Positions 62,567 through 64,000 of a DNA stretch of 64,000 nt are shown here, piece after piece. Under the pieces are notes generated by a model. The model was not told the origin of the DNA, made no database searches, and saw only the letters and a list, made by a program, of their open reading frames with translations. Each line of letters starts with the position of its first letter. Within the stretch, counting starts at the first letter, position 1. Both the position numbers and the translations under genes were made by a program. The DNA comes from CALMKX01 sp036274895 (GTDB taxonomy: Bacteria > Acidobacteriota > Thermoanaerobaculia > Multivoradales > SZUA-115): assembly GCA_036274895.1 (NCBI GenBank), contig DASUEU010000092.1, positions 14,284 through 78,283 of the forward strand, given 5' to 3'.

Positions 62567-63850
62567 ATGACCGCGCCCTCCGCCCCGCTCGCCGCCTTCC
62601 TCGCCGACCGCGGACTCGCCGACCTCGACCGCACCGTCCATCCCGAGGACGAGATGCTTGCCTTCGGGCTGCCCCTGTTCTGCGGGGCACCCGGCTTGGC
62701 CGAGGTGGAGTATTACCGTTCGGGGCTGCTCGCCCACGAGGCCCTGGCGCAGGTCCTCACCGCCCGCTTCGGCAGCGTGGCGGCCACCCCCAGCCTGCTC
62801 GACTTTGCCAGCGGCTTCGGCCGCACCACCCGCTTTCTGGTGCGCGAGCTGCCGGCCGAGCGCATCCACGTCACCGAGATCAAGCCCGAGGCCGTCGCCT
62901 TCCAGCACCGGCAGTTCGGCGTCACCGGCACGGTGACCACTACCGACCCGGCGTCGCTCGCCCCCGGGCGACGTTTCGCCGCGGTGTGGGCGGCCTCCTT
63001 CTTCACCCACCTGCCACGGACGACCTTCCTGCCCTGGCTGGAGCGGCTGTGGAGCCTGGTCGAGGAAGGGGGCGTGCTCGCCTTCTCCGTCCACGGCGAG
63101 GGGTTGGTGCCGCCCGGGCGCGCGCTCGAGGCGGACGGCTTTCTGTTCGAGCGGGTCTCCGAGAGCACCCGCCTGGACCTCGACAGCTACGGCTCGTCCT
63201 GGGTCAGCGAGGGCTTCGTGGCCCAGGCCCTGGCCGAGGTCTCCGGGGGCCGGGCGAGCTGGCGCCGGATCCCACGCGGGCTGTGGCACTTCCAGGATCT
63301 CTACCTGGTGACGGCGGCGCCCCACGAGGCTGCCGGCCTGCCCTTCGAGCGGGGCCCTTGGGGCTTCCTCGAAGGGGCGGACGCCTTGCCCGACGGCCGC
63401 GTGCGGCTCGCCGGCTGGGTGGCCGAGCCGGGGCAGGCGCCGCCGCGGGTGGTGGTGTCGGTGGCAGGTGGCCCCTGGGTCGAGGCGGCGCCGGGGCTGG
63501 CCCGGCCGGAGATCAGCCAGGTGGACCCGGACATGCGGGCGGGGGATTGGCTGCTGGTGCTGCCCGTCGAGCGGGCGCCCCGGGCCGAGGACGTGGTGCT
63601 GGCCAAGGTCGTTGGGGCGACGGGCAGAGAGCTCCTCCTCTTCGCCGGCCGGCTCGACACGGCCGCGCTCCTTTGCCGTGCCAAGGCCGCCGGGGAGGCC
63701 GTCGCGGCCGCCCGCGCCGAGCTGGGCGCCCTGCGCGCCGAGGTGGAAGCTCTGCAAGGGCGCCTGGCCTGGATGCAGGCGAGCCGCTTCTGGCGGCTGC
63801 GCGAGCGCTGGTTCGGTTGGAAGCGGCGTTTGGGGCTGCGGAGCTGGTAG
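62567..63850 (+). CDS. SAM-dependent methyltransferase with glycan-cluster type C-terminal tail
   Basis: 427 aa from the ATG at 62567; an in-frame ATG at 62534 is possible. Class I methyltransferase at about 70-250: LLDFASGFGRTTRFLV (motif I), IHVTEIKPEAVAFQ, FAAVWAASFFTHLP, GGVLAFSVHGEG. A beta-rich domain (about 265-365; GRVRLAGWVAEPGQAPPRVVVSVAGG) and a coiled coil (GEAVAAARAELGALRAEVEALQGRLAWM) follow. It ends in SRFWRLRERWFGWKRRLG, a tail frequent on proteins of surface-polysaccharide clusters. Role probably in cell-surface glycan or lipid modification. Confidence 0.75.
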   Translation: MTAPSAPLAAFLADRGLADLDRTVHPEDEMLAFGLPLFCGAPGLAEVEYYRSGLLAHEALAQVLTARFGSVAATPSLLDFASGFGRTTRFLVRELPAERIHVTEIKPEAVAFQHRQFGVTGTVTTTDPASLAPGRRFAAVWAASFFTHLPRTTFLPWLERLWSLVEEGGVLAFSVHGEGLVPPGRALEADGFLFERVSESTRLDLDSYGSSWVSEGFVAQALAEVSGGRASWRRIPRGLWHFQDLYLVTAAPHEAAGLPFERGPWGFLEGADALPDGRVRLAGWVAEPGQAPPRVVVSVAGGPWVEAAPGLARPEISQVDPDMRAGDWLLVLPVERAPRAEDVVLAKVVGATGRELLLFAGRLDTAALLCRAKAAGEAVAAARAELGALRAEVEALQGRLAWMQASRFWRLRERWFGWKRRLGLRSW

Positions 63851-64000
63851 GCACTTCCTGGTTCCTACGCAGAGTCTTGGCTCCCTTCCCCCCAGGCGCG
63901 TGACTGAAGTCACTCGCTAGCCATGAACGTCCCTGGCGGGACGGGGGAGATCCCTCGGCTCCGGGCCTTCGGCCCTGCGCTCGGGATGACAGCGGGAGCA
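63851..64000. repeat. Hairpins and a divergent copy of the palindromic repeat at the window edge
   Basis: GTGACT-GA-AGTCAC (about 63900-63913) and CGTCCC-TGGC-GGGACG (about 63928-63943) are small stems after the methyltransferase gene. AGATCCCTCGGCTCCGG...CTGCGCTCGGGATGAC (63949-63990) is a variant of the repeat at 16011 and 16214. No gene is seen. Confidence 0.6.

Overview
This window comes from a very GC-rich bacterial chromosome. The gene content points to Acidobacteriota, perhaps a Thermoanaerobaculia-like lineage. The evidence is an orphan ADOP-type MacB/FtsX permease, an ECF sigma factor followed by three Ser/Thr kinase-TPR genes, a secreted FG-GAP propeller ending in a GFETGDTSAW-type tail, and dispersed 'CHPERSEGS'-type palindromic repeats. 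The taxonomy is inferred from content, not from a marker gene.

Layout. 1-465 is the N-terminus of a secreted alpha/beta-hydrolase-like protein. 603-7349 holds the [NiFe]-hydrogenase maturation set: hypA-B-C-D-E leftward, divergent from hypF and a nickel permease. 7462-8216 is a HicB/HicA-like pair. 8213-19148 is a leftward, tightly overlapping operon: YceI, polyprenyl synthase, a haem-copper-oxidase-like subunit, a small membrane protein, an MFS-CcoO-like cytochrome c fusion, an MBL hydrolase, an MMPL exporter, a UbiA prenyltransferase, a TPR protein and a UbiE-like methyltransferase. It faces a two-component system (19248-21220). 21305-29151 carries a FadL-type porin, a receptor-like kinase, an FG-GAP protein, a CNNM/CorC protein and an esterase. 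29195-31939 is a chromate resistance module. 31956-38849 holds the ADOP permease and assorted secreted or unknown proteins. 39181-48176 is the sigma factor plus three kinases. 48417-52077 is an accessory island with an IS1-type transposase and small proteins. 52217-54495 is asd-lysC preceded by leader peptides. 54572-56283 holds a secreted protein and a phytase-like protein.

The most striking locus is 56294-59714, probably extending upstream to 62421. Two cytochrome P450 genes flank an unannotated 31-codon gene with a near-perfect Shine-Dalgarno sequence. Its product ends in the aromatic-rich sequence GFPYRWYWYRHM. An SDR gene lies downstream and an ABC exporter pair upstream, all on the same strand. 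This is the architecture of P450-crosslinked ribosomal peptides (biarylitide, cittilin and atropopeptide types), and the core sequence matches none that I know.

Other unusual features are the isoprenoid/redox operon with its MFS-cytochrome fusion and CuB-less oxidase-like subunit, a tandem duplication carrying a palindromic repeat at a gene junction, a Met-Cys leader peptide before a metY relic and an ACT-less aspartokinase, and mirror-image leaderless promoters between the transposase and an RHH gene.
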